Assembly: GCA_020847045.1 (NCBI GenBank)
Contig: JADLCT010000066.1
Coordinates: 1-64,000 of the forward strand
DNA from: Bryobacterales bacterium
GTDB taxonomy: Bacteria > Acidobacteriota > Terriglobia > Bryobacterales > Bryobacteraceae
Length of the DNA stretch: 64,000 nt
Direction: 5' to 3'
Within the stretch, counting starts at the first letter, position 1, and each line of letters begins with the position of its first letter. The notes beneath the pieces were generated by a model, which saw only the letters and a program-made list of their open reading frames with translations, had not been told where the DNA came from and did no database searches. The position numbers and the translations under genes are program-made. Below are positions 36,013 to 45,237 of this stretch, one piece after another.

Positions 36013-37202
36013 GCCTCACGCGCCGTCACACGCAGCACCACCCAGCCCAACAACGGCATCACGGCCACCGCCGCGCACACGGGCACGAAGCCGTGCCGGT
36101 CCACCATCGAACCCACAAACGGCGACAGCACGGTCTGCATCAGCCCGTAAGCCATGGTCAACGCCGCGACTCCGGTCGCCGCGCGTTCGGTTCCAAACAG
36201 GTCGATCGGCATCGCGTACGTGTTCACGCTGTAGGCCACCGTCCAAAAGAAGCTCCAGCAGATCACCGCCGTCGCCAGCACCGTAGACGGCGCCAGCGGG
36301 GCCAGCGCCGTCGCCAGCAGAGCCAGTGACGCCACGCCCACGGCCCGAAGCCGCGCCTGGGTGAGCGGCGCGCCGCGGCGAGCGAAGCGGTAGGACAGCG
36401 AACCGCCCGCCAAACCGCCCAACGCCGCGAACAGCGGTGGAATCCAGGCAAACTGCAGGTTCGCCTCCTGCTGCGTGAGCCCCCGCACCTTCACCAGGAA
36501 CACCGTCGTCCAGTTCATCCACAAGCTGTAAATGGTCATCGACAGGATGTTGGCCGCGATCAGACCCCACAACCGCCGGTCGCGCGCCAGCTCGCTCAGA
36601 GCCGCCCCCTTGCCGCGCTGCTCCTCGTGGGCCCTCGGCACCGCGCGCGCCACGGCCAGCCAGAGCGGTATCCAGAGAAAACCCAAGAGTCCCGCGGCCA
36701 CGAACGCCATCCGCCACCCGTACGACGCATGGAATCCGCTGGCCATCACCGGCGCCACCACCATGCCGATGCTGATCCCGATCTGACCGAACGCGGAACC
36801 CAGCGCCCTCTCACCGGCCGCCAGATACAAAGCCACCGCCTTGCCGCTGGCCGGCAGGTTGCCCGACTCGGCCACGCCCAGCGCCGCCCGGCAGGCCATC
36901 AGACCCAGGAACCCCGTTGTCATCCCCGTCGCCACGCCAACGGCCGACCATGCCGCAATCGACACCACGATGCCCGTGTTCAACCCGGCGCGGTCGATGA
37001 ATACGCCCGCCAGCGGCGCCGTCAGCGCATAGGCCAGAGAGAAGATCGAAACGATGGTTCCATACTGCGCCAGCGTGAGTCCGAACTCGCTCTGGATCGC
37101 CGGCGCCAGCGCCGCCAGCAACTGCCTGTCGATGAAGCTCAAGGAACTGGCCAGCGTGAAGACGAACATGGCCAGCCAGCGCAAACGGTGCGGCTCGTTC
37201 AT
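36009..37202 (-). CDS. MFS transporter (ACS-like)
   Basis: 397 residues, about twelve helices. The N-terminus (SSLSFIDRQLLAALAPAIQ), LAYALTAPLAGVFIDRAG and ALGVAESGNLPASGKAVALY resemble the anion:cation symporter branch, which moves organic acids such as hexuronates or galactonate. The ATG at 37202 overlaps the upstream TGA (ATGA), so translation is coupled; the 93-codon upstream extension is discarded. The middle of a minus-strand cluster with the TPR-like protein upstream and the glycosyltransferase downstream. Substrate unknown. Confidence 0.85.
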   Translation of the reverse strand: MNEPHRLRWLAMFVFTLASSLSFIDRQLLAALAPAIQSEFGLTLAQYGTIVSIFSLAYALTAPLAGVFIDRAGLNTGIVVSIAAWSAVGVATGMTTGFLGLMACRAALGVAESGNLPASGKAVALYLAAGERALGSAFGQIGISIGMVVAPVMASGFHASYGWRMAFVAAGLLGFLWIPLWLAVARAVPRAHEEQRGKGAALSELARDRRLWGLIAANILSMTIYSLWMNWTTVFLVKVRGLTQQEANLQFAWIPPLFAALGGLAGGSLSYRFARRGAPLTQARLRAVGVASLALLATALAPLAPSTVLATAVICWSFFWTVAYSVNTYAMPIDLFGTERAATGVAALTMAYGLMQTVLSPFVGSMVDRHGFVPVCAAVAVMPLLGWVVLRVTAREA

Positions 37203-38857
37203 TGTGTGAATTCGATCATGGCCGCCTCGCCCGCCACGCCCGCACGGGCATCCGTATTCGCACGGTACTCCACACGCACACGCCGCGCCGGCTTCTGCGG
37301 ACCACAATGCAATGTCATTTCGCCCTGTCCGGCCAGCACCACCTTCGACGGATCGCTGATGGCCAGTTTGGTCACCTTTCCCGAGGCTTCTCTCACATGC
37401 AGCGTCAGGGCGCCCCGCGCACACTCCACCCGCTCCAATACGCCCGCCGCCTTGCCGTCCGCCGCCGGCCCATCCCACCACTCGACGGCGTTACCGGCGG
37501 AGGAGACCGGCCCACCACCGCTCAGTTTCGCATTCGCCTTTCGCTCGGCCGCCCGCACACGCTCCAGCGACTCCAGCCGCAGTTTCTCCAAGGCGGCCGC
37601 TTTTTCGTCCTCCACCTTCTTGCGTTCGGCTGCTTCGAGAGCCGCTCGCCGGGACTCCAGTTCGCGCCAGCGGTTCTCCATCCGCGCCGCTTCGGCCGGC
37701 GTGTCCGCCCATCGCGCGGCTTGCAGGTAACTCGCCGCGGAATCCTTGTATAGACGGCCCTCATACTGCCAACCGGCAAGCTGGCCCCACCACTCGCCGT
37801 GACGCGGTTCCAGCGAGAGCGCCTTCTTCATCCTGCCGATCTTGTGGCCCAGATCAGCCGTCTCCCCGGCAATGATCGCATGTGGCGCGGCCCACTTCGG
37901 ATTCAACTCCGCCGCGCGCGCCAGCAGTTTCTCGCGACGCCCCGGGTCCTTCTCCTCCATCGCCGCCGCGAACCAGGCCGCCGCTGACTCGCTGCCCGCC
38001 TCGACGGCCTCGCCATACAATCCCGCCCCTTCCAGCACGGCGGGTGTCTTCATCCCCCCGTTCAACAGCGCGCGAAATGCGGACCGCCGTTCCGGGCCAC
38101 GCCGCACAGCGGCCAGGGCCAGGCTTTGCTGTTCCGGGCTGATTTCGCGCTCGCGGTAATCGCGCTCGGGATTAACCGGCGCACCAATCCACTCCGCCGT
38201 ACCGTACCGCCCGGACGCCCCCTGCGCCCTGGCCTGCGCCAGCATCTCTTCCGGCGGCTTGTCGTATGAATTTTTCAGCGCGGTCCGCAACGGGGCATCC
38301 TGTTGCAGGTTCGACAGCAGCACGCGCATGCGCCCTTGATACTCCTCCGTGGCCGCCAGCAGGTGCAGCAGCATCCATTCCGGCGTCCGGTTCTCCAACG
38401 GCGGAGGCGCGCCCACTTGGATTCGCGTAGCCTTCACCTCAATGTCCGCCAGCAGATCCAGCACCGCCGCTTCGTACGGCTTGGCCATCGGGCGCGCAGT
38501 GGATTCCCACAATTCGCGCGCGTACGCGCGCAACCACGCGCGGGGCAGTGGTTCGTCCGCCAGCCAGGCGCCGGTCCATGCTCCATCCTGCAGCATCAGT
38601 TCTCCGTCCGCCCGCAGCGTCTGGCTCTTACCGGGTTTGAACAGGACGATCTTCAGCGGCCAGCGGGGCTCCACCACGCTTTGCCCGCTCCACTTACCCA
38701 CCAGGAAACGCATCTGGTCCAAGCGGTTCAACGCCGCGCGCGGTCCGCTGCCGCCGGCATCGCAATAGACATCCACAGCCCCTGACCGGAACAGACGCCA
38801 GTCCGCATGGAGGCCCCCCGCCATGACGGCACACAACGCAAGCCAGCGCAGTACCAC
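37199..38857 (-). CDS. Secreted TPR-like protein with coiled coil, unknown function
   Basis: 552 residues with a signal peptide (RWLALCAVMAGGLHA). The first part (DWRLFRSGAVDVYCDAGGSG) resembles peptidase-like or scaffold segments seen in Acidobacteriota hypotheticals, the middle is rich in short helices with TPR character (LLARAAELNPKWAAPHAIIA, MKKALSLEPRHGEWWGQLAG), and a highly charged coiled coil (about 415-460) precedes a C-terminal beta domain. No enzyme motif is visible. The start is a GTG. It is the first gene of the cluster that continues with the MFS transporter. Confidence 0.7.
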   Translation of the reverse strand: MVLRWLALCAVMAGGLHADWRLFRSGAVDVYCDAGGSGPRAALNRLDQMRFLVGKWSGQSVVEPRWPLKIVLFKPGKSQTLRADGELMLQDGAWTGAWLADEPLPRAWLRAYARELWESTARPMAKPYEAAVLDLLADIEVKATRIQVGAPPPLENRTPEWMLLHLLAATEEYQGRMRVLLSNLQQDAPLRTALKNSYDKPPEEMLAQARAQGASGRYGTAEWIGAPVNPERDYREREISPEQQSLALAAVRRGPERRSAFRALLNGGMKTPAVLEGAGLYGEAVEAGSESAAAWFAAAMEEKDPGRREKLLARAAELNPKWAAPHAIIAGETADLGHKIGRMKKALSLEPRHGEWWGQLAGWQYEGRLYKDSAASYLQAARWADTPAEAARMENRWRELESRRAALEAAERKKVEDEKAAALEKLRLESLERVRAAERKANAKLSGGGPVSSAGNAVEWWDGPAADGKAAGVLERVECARGALTLHVREASGKVTKLAISDPSKVVLAGQGEMTLHCGPQKPARRVRVEYRANTDARAGVAGEAAMIEFTQ

Positions 38858-38916
38858 CCCCGTACGGTATCACGTTTATTCTTACCCTCTCAGGCCGCTT
38901 CCCGCTCCCGCTACGC

Positions 38917-38922
38917 TATAAT
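38917..38922 (+). promoter_or_regulatory. Candidate -10 (TATAAT) upstream of the permease gene
   Basis: A consensus TATAAT lies 36 nt before the permease ATG at 38959. No convincing -35 is visible at 16-18 bp. Confidence 0.45.
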
Positions 38923-38958
38923 CTCCGCTTGGCCGAGCTCGCCGGTCAAGAGGGAATT

Positions 38959-40014
38959 ATGACCATACCGACGACTTACATGGCGGCGCTGCTGCTATGC
39001 ATTTTAAGCATGTTGTGCTGGGGCAGTTGGGCGAACACCATGAAACTCGCCCCTAAGTGGAGGTTCGAGCTTTATTACTTCGACTATGCCTTCGGCGTCA
39101 TGCTCGCCGCCATACTCATCTGCTTCACATTCGGAACCTACGGCAGCGAAATCACCTTCCAGGACAACCTCACGATCATCCGCTTGCGGCCGGTCGGGTT
39201 TGCACTAGCCGCCGGCATTGTATTTAACCTGGCCAACATGCTACTTGTAGCCGCCATCGCCGTGGCGGGCATGGCCGTGGCGTTTCCCGTGGGAATCGGA
39301 CTGGCGCTCGTACTGGGCGTCGTGGTCAGCTACTTCATGCGCCCGCAAGGGAACCCCTCGTTCCTGTTCCTGGGCATGTCGGTCGTGTTACTCGCCATCG
39401 GACTGGCCGCCTTGGCCTACAAACTTCTACAGGACGAACGGAACAAGCGCCAGCCTCTGGCCCCGGCTCCCGAAACCAAGCGCAAGCAACCCGTCCGCGT
39501 CTCGGCCTGGAAAGGACTGGTACTGAGTGTTGTGGCCGGCGTGCTGATGGGCTCGTTCTACCCCCTGATCGAGATGACTCGCGGTTATGAAATCGAGATG
39601 GGCCCTTACGCCATCCTAATTGTCTTTGCCGCCGGCGTTCTGGGCAGCACGTTCCTGTTCAACATTTTCTTCATCACTCTGCCCATTCAAGGCAAACCGG
39701 TGCAGGTGACGGCTTACTTCAAGGGCACGGTGAAACAGCACCTGCTCGGCTTGGTGGGCGGCATGATCTGGTGCACCGGTCTGGCGGCGAATCTGGTGGC
39801 CTCCAGCGTTCCACCCGACGTGCACGTGGGGCCGGCAGTCAGTTATGGTTTGGGTCAGGGCGCGGTCATGATCAGCACTCTGTGGGGACTGCTTGCGTGG
39901 AAGGAGTTTTCCGATTCGCAGGAAAAGAGCCGCCTGTTCATATGGCTGTCGGTTCCCATCTTCATCGTGGGACTGACGCTCATCTCCGTTGCGCCGCTCT
40001 ACGTGCGGAAATAG
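38959..40014 (+). CDS. DMT-superfamily permease (GRP/RhaT/ureide-permease-like)
   Basis: 351 residues with about ten helices. The start of the first helix (ILSMLCWGSWANTMKLAP) and FPVGIGLALVLGVVVSYF resemble the glucose/rhamnose (GRP, RhaT) and ureide-permease branches of the drug/metabolite transporter superfamily, with two symmetric halves separated by a charged loop (about residues 165-185). Ribosome site AGAGGG precedes the ATG at 38959, and TATAAT lies at 38917. It would import a small polar solute, perhaps a sugar or ureide. The solute is not defined by the sequence. Confidence 0.75.
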   Translation: MTIPTTYMAALLLCILSMLCWGSWANTMKLAPKWRFELYYFDYAFGVMLAAILICFTFGTYGSEITFQDNLTIIRLRPVGFALAAGIVFNLANMLLVAAIAVAGMAVAFPVGIGLALVLGVVVSYFMRPQGNPSFLFLGMSVVLLAIGLAALAYKLLQDERNKRQPLAPAPETKRKQPVRVSAWKGLVLSVVAGVLMGSFYPLIEMTRGYEIEMGPYAILIVFAAGVLGSTFLFNIFFITLPIQGKPVQVTAYFKGTVKQHLLGLVGGMIWCTGLAANLVASSVPPDVHVGPAVSYGLGQGAVMISTLWGLLAWKEFSDSQEKSRLFIWLSVPIFIVGLTLISVAPLYVRK

Positions 40015-40021
40015 CCGCGCG

Positions 40022-41194
40022 CTAAGCCAGCAGCTTCCGCAACTCTGCTTCGAGCGTGTTCAGCGCAGTCTCCCCGGGAAGACTGCCTTGCGCCATCGCC
40101 GCGCTGCCGCCGCCGCGTCCTCCCGCCGCCGTCAGCAACGGTTTCAGTACCGAGCCCGCGTTCACTCCGGTCCCGGGTGAAGCCGCCATCAACACCGCCG
40201 GCGGTTGCGTGAACAACTCCACCCACACCCCCGGACCACACGCGGCGAACTCCGTGGCCCGTTCGCGGGATGCATCGTCCATCGGTCCCGCGGTTCGTAC
40301 AAACTCAACACACCACCCTCGCCCGTTTTTCACTGCCTGACCGAACCTGTCCCGCCCCTGGCGCCGCGCATTCTCTCCAGACAGCCGCCGCAATTCCTTT
40401 TCGGCCGCGGCCAACCGGCGGCCTTGCGCGGCCACCAGTTCATCCACACCCTCAAGAGGAGCTGAAAACAGGCGCGCCGTACGCGACAGTGCGCCGTAGT
40501 CGGCGCGCGCCTGCCGCACAGCCCGCATCCCGCACACAAACTCCAGCCGGACGTTGCCGCGTACCTTGTCGAGTTTCCGCAAGAGGATGGCGCCCACCTC
40601 GGCCGTGCTGCGGACATGCGTGCCGCCGCAGGCGCTACGGTCCAGGCCGTCGATAGCCACGACGCGCAAAGTTCCGCTGCGCTCGCTGGCCTTGCGAAGG
40701 CCAAGCTCTTCGCCGGGCTCATGGTAGGACACCGTCACGGCGCGGGCCTCAAACACGGCGTCGTTGGCGAACCGTTCGGCTTCCAGCAGCAGCGAAGCAT
40801 CGAGCGCGCCCGTGGCCAGATCAATGGTGGAGACCTCGCGCCCCATGTGGAAGCTCACCGTGGCCACGCCAAAGCGTTCCGACAGCACAGCCGAAAGAAT
40901 GTGCTGCCCCGTGTGCTGCTGCATGTGGTCGAAGCGCCTCTGCCAGTTGATGACGCACGCGGCCGGCCCCACGGCCGAACCGGCTTCCATGTGGTGTGCA
41001 ATGCGGCCGCCGTCCTCCTCCTCCACCGCCAGCACGGCGACGCCATTGATCGTTCCCAAGTCGAAGGGCTGGCCACCCGAGGCGGGATAAAACGCCGTCT
41101 CGTCCAGATACACGCGGCGGCCCTCCTCCGCCAACACCCGTGCGTGAAATTCACGCAGATAGGAGTCGCCGTAGTAGAGCCGCCGGGTGTGCAT
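40022..41194 (-). CDS. Alanyl-tRNA editing protein (AlaX-like, with DHHA1 domain)
   Basis: Would hydrolyse mischarged seryl-tRNA(Ala). The 390-residue protein begins with an editing-associated region (DETAFYPASGGQPFDLG), has the zinc-binding HTGQHILSAV and CGGTH motifs of AlaX and of the editing domain of alanyl-tRNA synthetase, then a coiled linker and a C-terminal DHHA1 segment (GRGGGSAAMAQGSL). The length fits the long AlaX type. The ATG at 41194 is preferred to the GTG two codons earlier. It is convergent with the permease gene (7 bp apart). Confidence 0.9.
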   Translation of the reverse strand: MHTRRLYYGDSYLREFHARVLAEEGRRVYLDETAFYPASGGQPFDLGTINGVAVLAVEEEDGGRIAHHMEAGSAVGPAACVINWQRRFDHMQQHTGQHILSAVLSERFGVATVSFHMGREVSTIDLATGALDASLLLEAERFANDAVFEARAVTVSYHEPGEELGLRKASERSGTLRVVAIDGLDRSACGGTHVRSTAEVGAILLRKLDKVRGNVRLEFVCGMRAVRQARADYGALSRTARLFSAPLEGVDELVAAQGRRLAAAEKELRRLSGENARRQGRDRFGQAVKNGRGWCVEFVRTAGPMDDASRERATEFAACGPGVWVELFTQPPAVLMAASPGTGVNAGSVLKPLLTAAGGRGGGSAAMAQGSLPGETALNTLEAELRKLLA

Positions 41195-41217
41195 CCCCAC
41201 GATGGTACCGTCGCGGG

Positions 41218-42969
41218 CTATTGCACCGCGACCAGCACCTGTTGCGTGCCTCCGCCGTCCTCCTGCAGGAAGAATGCGATCTGATCGCCCTTGGGCGAAT
41301 CGGCGGGAATCTGGAAGTTGATCTGATACAGGCCGACAAAGCCGGGCGCCAGTCCGACATAGCTGGGCGTGATCTCAATCCCGGAAACGAAGACGCCCGA
41401 GCCGAAAATCACGCGCCAGTTACCCGTCGCATAAGCCAGCGGGCCGCCCGGCGATGCGGCGCCGCTCACCACGGGCGGATTCACGGCGCCCAATCCAAGC
41501 GCATAGACCACCAGCGTGTCGCCGGGCCGCGCCGGTTCGCTGTTTGGAATTCCGTAGCGCGCCGGAATCGGAAACGAGTTGTTACGCGAAGCGTTCTGAG
41601 CGATGGCATAGTAGGCCTCGTTGCCACTGTCCAGCAGTTGCAGGATGCGCGGTTTGCGCGAGGCGACGCGCACCGTGGTGTTCGCGCTCTGCTGTCCGTT
41701 GCGAACAACGCGGACGGCCACCTCGCCCGGCGCCGTCTCGAACGGCATCAGAAAATTGATCTGCTGGTAGCTGACATAGTAAAGCGGCACGGGTTGGTTG
41801 TTTACGAACACTTGCGTCTCGCCCAGCTTGGTGGGCAGCGGCAGGCTGGTGTTTTGCAATGGGTCGCCGAAATGGAGCTGTTCGCCCTTTAGAGCGATGA
41901 TGCCGCCGGGCGCCACAAAATCGCCCGGATCGAAGGTGGCGTTGTTCAGCACCGAATCGGGAAACACCACGGGAGCGCCCGCCGGAAACACCTCCATCTC
42001 CACCGGAATCACCACGCTGCCGTTCGCCGCGTTGGAAGCCACCGTCACCGTGCCACGGTGAACCCCCTGCTGCAGGCCCGCCGGATCGGCCGTGACATCC
42101 ACAATGCTGTACCCCGGCAGTTGCACGGCCTTCAGCCAGTCGCCGCCGCTCGCCGTGGCCACCGTCACCGCGCTCAGAGTGAGCGTGCCGCCGCTGGCGT
42201 TGCCGATCACCACGCGCTGCAACTGCTTCGGGGTCGTCAGCGGCACACGGAAGCGCAAAGAGCCGCTGGACGGCCGCGCGATGGGTTGCGAGGTGACACG
42301 CAAATTCACGGCCATGGACTTGTTGTCAGCCGCGAACTGTGACCCGCTGAACGTCACGGCGCCCGTGTAGTTGCCCTCGGTCATCGGCGCGAGGCTCTCC
42401 GCCCTCACCTTGTACGGCACATTGAAATTGAAGCTGCCACCCTGCACGGCGATGCTCAGCCAGTTGCCCCCCGACTGCGTCGTTACACGCGTAGAGGCGC
42501 GGCTGGCCGTCACCAGTTCGCGCGTCTCGCTGCCGCCGTTGGGCGCTGCGAACAGGTTCAACGAATCCGGTATTCCTCCGCCCATCTGCACGATGACCAG
42601 CACGTTTTGCACGCCTTCCTGCGCGCCTGTGGCGTTCACCACCACCGTCGCCGAATGCCGTCCGGCCGGAAGCGAGGTTGTGTTCAACGCGATGCGCACC
42701 GGAATACACTGTCCTGGCCGCGCCGTGCACGCGCGCGGAGCCAGCACCGTGGGTGAGGCCCACGAGGCCACCGCGCTGGCCGTTACCGTCAACGAGCCGT
42801 CGCCCTGGTTGTACACCTCCACTTCCTGCGCCGCGCCCGCCGCGCCGGTGGCCACCGTTACCGGACCCACCGTTGTGGTGGACAACCTCATGATGGGCAC
42901 GGCCAGCAGGCTGCCCGTCGCGGCCAAGAGCATGGACGCACCAAGAGTAAGTTTTGTGATTAATTTCAC
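41218..42969 (-). CDS. Secreted protein with Solibacter-type TIGR03437 C-terminal domain
   Basis: 583 residues. A signal peptide (KLTLGASMLLAATGSLLA) is followed by repeated beta-sandwich (Ig-like/BACON-like) segments with TVTVASNAANGSVVIPVEME-type strands. The C-terminal ~230 residues match the TIGR03437 pattern: a domain opening near NNATFDPGDFVAPGGIIALK, then YYVSYQQINFLMPFETAPGE, then YALGLGAVNPPV, and closing with GLYQINFQIPADSPKGD. That domain is characteristic of Solibacter-like Acidobacteriota and is usually on the surface or secreted. The start ATG is at 42969. Function unknown, likely extracellular adhesion or scaffolding. Confidence 0.88.
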   Translation of the reverse strand: MKLITKLTLGASMLLAATGSLLAVPIMRLSTTTVGPVTVATGAAGAAQEVEVYNQGDGSLTVTASAVASWASPTVLAPRACTARPGQCIPVRIALNTTSLPAGRHSATVVVNATGAQEGVQNVLVIVQMGGGIPDSLNLFAAPNGGSETRELVTASRASTRVTTQSGGNWLSIAVQGGSFNFNVPYKVRAESLAPMTEGNYTGAVTFSGSQFAADNKSMAVNLRVTSQPIARPSSGSLRFRVPLTTPKQLQRVVIGNASGGTLTLSAVTVATASGGDWLKAVQLPGYSIVDVTADPAGLQQGVHRGTVTVASNAANGSVVIPVEMEVFPAGAPVVFPDSVLNNATFDPGDFVAPGGIIALKGEQLHFGDPLQNTSLPLPTKLGETQVFVNNQPVPLYYVSYQQINFLMPFETAPGEVAVRVVRNGQQSANTTVRVASRKPRILQLLDSGNEAYYAIAQNASRNNSFPIPARYGIPNSEPARPGDTLVVYALGLGAVNPPVVSGAASPGGPLAYATGNWRVIFGSGVFVSGIEITPSYVGLAPGFVGLYQINFQIPADSPKGDQIAFFLQEDGGGTQQVLVAVQ

Positions 42970-43023
42970 GACTACCTCTTCTATGTGTGTGTGAATTTCG
43001 TGGTTACCGGCGGCGGGCTCTTC

Positions 43024-43380
43024 TTACACCCACTGCAAGGCGCCTTTTTTGTACGCCCAAACGTAACCTACAACAAGAATGACCAGGAAGACCGCCACTT
43101 CGGCTACACCAAACCAGCCGAGCGCCTGATATCGCACCGCCCAGGGATACAAAAAGATGGTTTCCACATCGAAAATGACGAACAGAATCGCGATGATGTA
43201 GAACCGCACCGTGTAGCGCCCGCGCGACGAACTGGCGGCCTTGATGCCGCACTCATAGGCTTCCAGTTTTGTTGCGAACGGCGAAGAGGGCCTGACGAGC
43301 TTGGCCGCAAGGATAGTCACCAGCGGAAACAGCAGCGCGACAACCATGAAGACGAAAATTGGAAGATATCCTTCCGGCAT
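43024..43380 (-). CDS. nuoA: NADH-quinone oxidoreductase subunit A
   Basis: 118 residues with three transmembrane helices and the conserved complex I NuoA segments: EAYECGIKAASSSRGRY in the first loop, RFYIIAILFVIFDVETIFLYPWAV in two halves (RFYIIAILFVIFD, VETIFLYPW), and a final helix. It is a proton-pumping membrane-arm subunit. No other nuo gene is adjacent: upstream is an aldo/keto reductase, downstream the TIGR03437 protein. In most bacteria nuoA leads straight into nuoB, so this is an isolated copy. Confidence 0.93.
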   Translation of the reverse strand: MPEGYLPIFVFMVVALLFPLVTILAAKLVRPSSPFATKLEAYECGIKAASSSRGRYTVRFYIIAILFVIFDVETIFLYPWAVRYQALGWFGVAEVAVFLVILVVGYVWAYKKGALQWV

Positions 43381-43434
43381 CGCATCTTCATCATATCACC
43401 AAGCCGTCCACGCGCCCGTCCGGCTGCGCCCGCG

Positions 43435-44418
43435 CTACCACCGCTGATGCACCGCCTCCCGCAGGCGTCCGTCGTAGACGCGCCGCACCGCCGCCATCGC
43501 CTCATCGCTCAGTGGCGGCAGCCCGGATGCCGCGCAATTTTCCCGCACCTGCGCCGCCCGCTTGCCGCCCGGAATCGCGCATGTCACCGCGTCGAACATG
43601 AGGATCCAACGCAGCGCGAATTGTGTCATCGTCACTCCCCCGGGCACGGCGGCGCGCAACTCTTCCACGGCCTCCAGCGCCGCATCGTAGTCCACGCCGG
43701 AGAAGGTCTCGCCCACGTCGAACTTCTCTCCGCTCCGGTTGAAGCTCCGATGGTCATCCGCGGGAAAGCCGGATGCGGCGCTCAGTTTCCCCGTCAACAT
43801 GCCACTGGCCAGCGGCACGCGCGCCAGAATTCCCACTCCGCGCCGCCGCGCTTCCTCAAACAGCAGTCCGGCCGGACGGTGGCGGAAGCAGTTGAATATG
43901 ATCTGCACCGTCTGCACGTTGGGATACTCGATCGCCTTCAGCGCCTCTTCCACCTTTTGCACGCTGACGCCGTAGTGGCGGATCTTGCCCGAGGCAATCA
44001 GTCCGTCGAGCGCTCCAAAGACCTCGGGCCGGTAATACACCTCCACCGGCGGGCAGTGCAGTTGCACAAGGTCAAGCGTCTCCATCTCCAGGTTCCGCAG
44101 GCTGTCCTCGACGAATGTGGTCAGGTTCTCGCGGTTGTACCCATCGGCCGTGTGCGGCGAAAGCCTTCGCCCGGCCTTGGTCGCCACACGGATTTCATCC
44201 TTCCGCTCGCGTTTCAACCGCGCCACCAGCTTCTCGCTACGGCCCATGCCGTACACATCCGCCGTGTCTATGAAGTTCACTCCGGCATCCACCGCCGCGT
44301 GCAACGCCTCCATCGACTGCCCGTCGTCCACCTCGCCCCAGGATCCGCCAATGGCCCAGGCCCCGAAGCTCACCTCGGACACACACCAGCCGGTTCGTCC
44401 CAATTCGCGGTATCGCAT
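43435..44418 (-). CDS. Aldo/keto reductase
   Basis: 327 residues with the AKR (beta/alpha)8 barrel signature: GAWAIGGSW, the catalytic Asp/Tyr in FIDTADVYGMGRSE, the Lys in VATKAGRR, His in LDLVQLHCPP, and the NADPH loop near AIPGGKRAAQVRENC. It reduces carbonyls or oxidises alcohols with NADP(H). The ATG at 44418 has TACAGT (44433-44428) nine bases upstream, suggesting a leaderless message. It is divergent from cysE, with 84 bp between the starts. Confidence 0.9.
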   Translation of the reverse strand: MRYRELGRTGWCVSEVSFGAWAIGGSWGEVDDGQSMEALHAAVDAGVNFIDTADVYGMGRSEKLVARLKRERKDEIRVATKAGRRLSPHTADGYNRENLTTFVEDSLRNLEMETLDLVQLHCPPVEVYYRPEVFGALDGLIASGKIRHYGVSVQKVEEALKAIEYPNVQTVQIIFNCFRHRPAGLLFEEARRRGVGILARVPLASGMLTGKLSAASGFPADDHRSFNRSGEKFDVGETFSGVDYDAALEAVEELRAAVPGGVTMTQFALRWILMFDAVTCAIPGGKRAAQVRENCAASGLPPLSDEAMAAVRRVYDGRLREAVHQRW

Positions 44419-44502
44419 AGACTCTCTACTGTACAAGCACGCCCGGGCGGCCGCCTCTGAACGCCGGGCCTCCCTTCAGCCATAATAAATGTGGGGACAG
44501 CC

Positions 44503-45165
44503 ATGCTTGCCAGCATTCGCGAACAGTTTGAAACGATCTTCCGCGAAGATCCCGCCGCCAAGAGCCGGTTGGAGATCCTGCTGTGTTACCCCGGCTTTCA
44601 TGCGATTCTGCTGCACCGCCTATCCCACCGCCTGCACAAGGCGGGCGTGCCGCTGGTGCCTCGCGTCCTGTCACAGGTCTCCCGAACCTTTACCGGCATT
44701 GAGATCCACCCAGGCGCCAGCATCGGCCGCCGCTTCTTCATTGACCATGGCATGGGCGTGGTGATCGGCGAAACCACGGTCATTGGCGACGACTGCCTGC
44801 TCTACCAGGGCGTCACGCTAGGCGGCACCGGCAAGGAACGGGGCAAGCGCCATCCGACGCTCGGCAACCATGTCGTGGTTGGCACCGGCGCTAAGGTGCT
44901 CGGCAATATCGTCATCGGTGACAACTCCAAGATCGGCGCGGGCTCCGTTGTGATTCACGAGGTGCCCCCGCACTCCACCGTCGTGGGCATTCCTGGCCGC
45001 GTGGTCCGCCGCGGCGGCTGCACCGAGAGCGACATGCTGGAGCACGCGCAACTGCCCGACCCCGAAGCCCAGGAGCGCGCCGAACTCCGCGGCCGTATCG
45101 AACAACTGGAGGAGCAGGTGCGCCAACTGGTCGAGGACCGCGTCGGTCCGCGCCGCGGCTCCTGA
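44503..45165 (+). CDS. cysE: Serine O-acetyltransferase
   Basis: Acetylates serine with acetyl-CoA, the first committed step of cysteine synthesis. The 220 residues begin with the alpha-helical N-domain (EILLCYPGFHAILLHRLSHR), then the left-handed beta-helix with hexapeptide repeats (GASIGRRFFIDHGMGVVIGE, NIVIGDNSKIGAGSVVIHEV, STVVGIPGRVV). Active-site His/Asp lie in the IDHGMG loop. A charged helical C-terminal extension (about 185-215) may form a coiled coil. The ATG at 44503 has GGGGA upstream, and CATAAT at 44481-44486 is a likely -10; the GTG at 44491 is an alternative. The cysK partner is not here. Confidence 0.93.
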   Translation: MLASIREQFETIFREDPAAKSRLEILLCYPGFHAILLHRLSHRLHKAGVPLVPRVLSQVSRTFTGIEIHPGASIGRRFFIDHGMGVVIGETTVIGDDCLLYQGVTLGGTGKERGKRHPTLGNHVVVGTGAKVLGNIVIGDNSKIGAGSVVIHEVPPHSTVVGIPGRVVRRGGCTESDMLEHAQLPDPEAQERAELRGRIEQLEEQVRQLVEDRVGPRRGS

Positions 45166-45237
45166 CCCGCCGGCGACGCCCGGATGGAACCGATCCAGCG
45201 GCGCCGCGTATCCATAATCAAAGGAGACATCCCGCCA

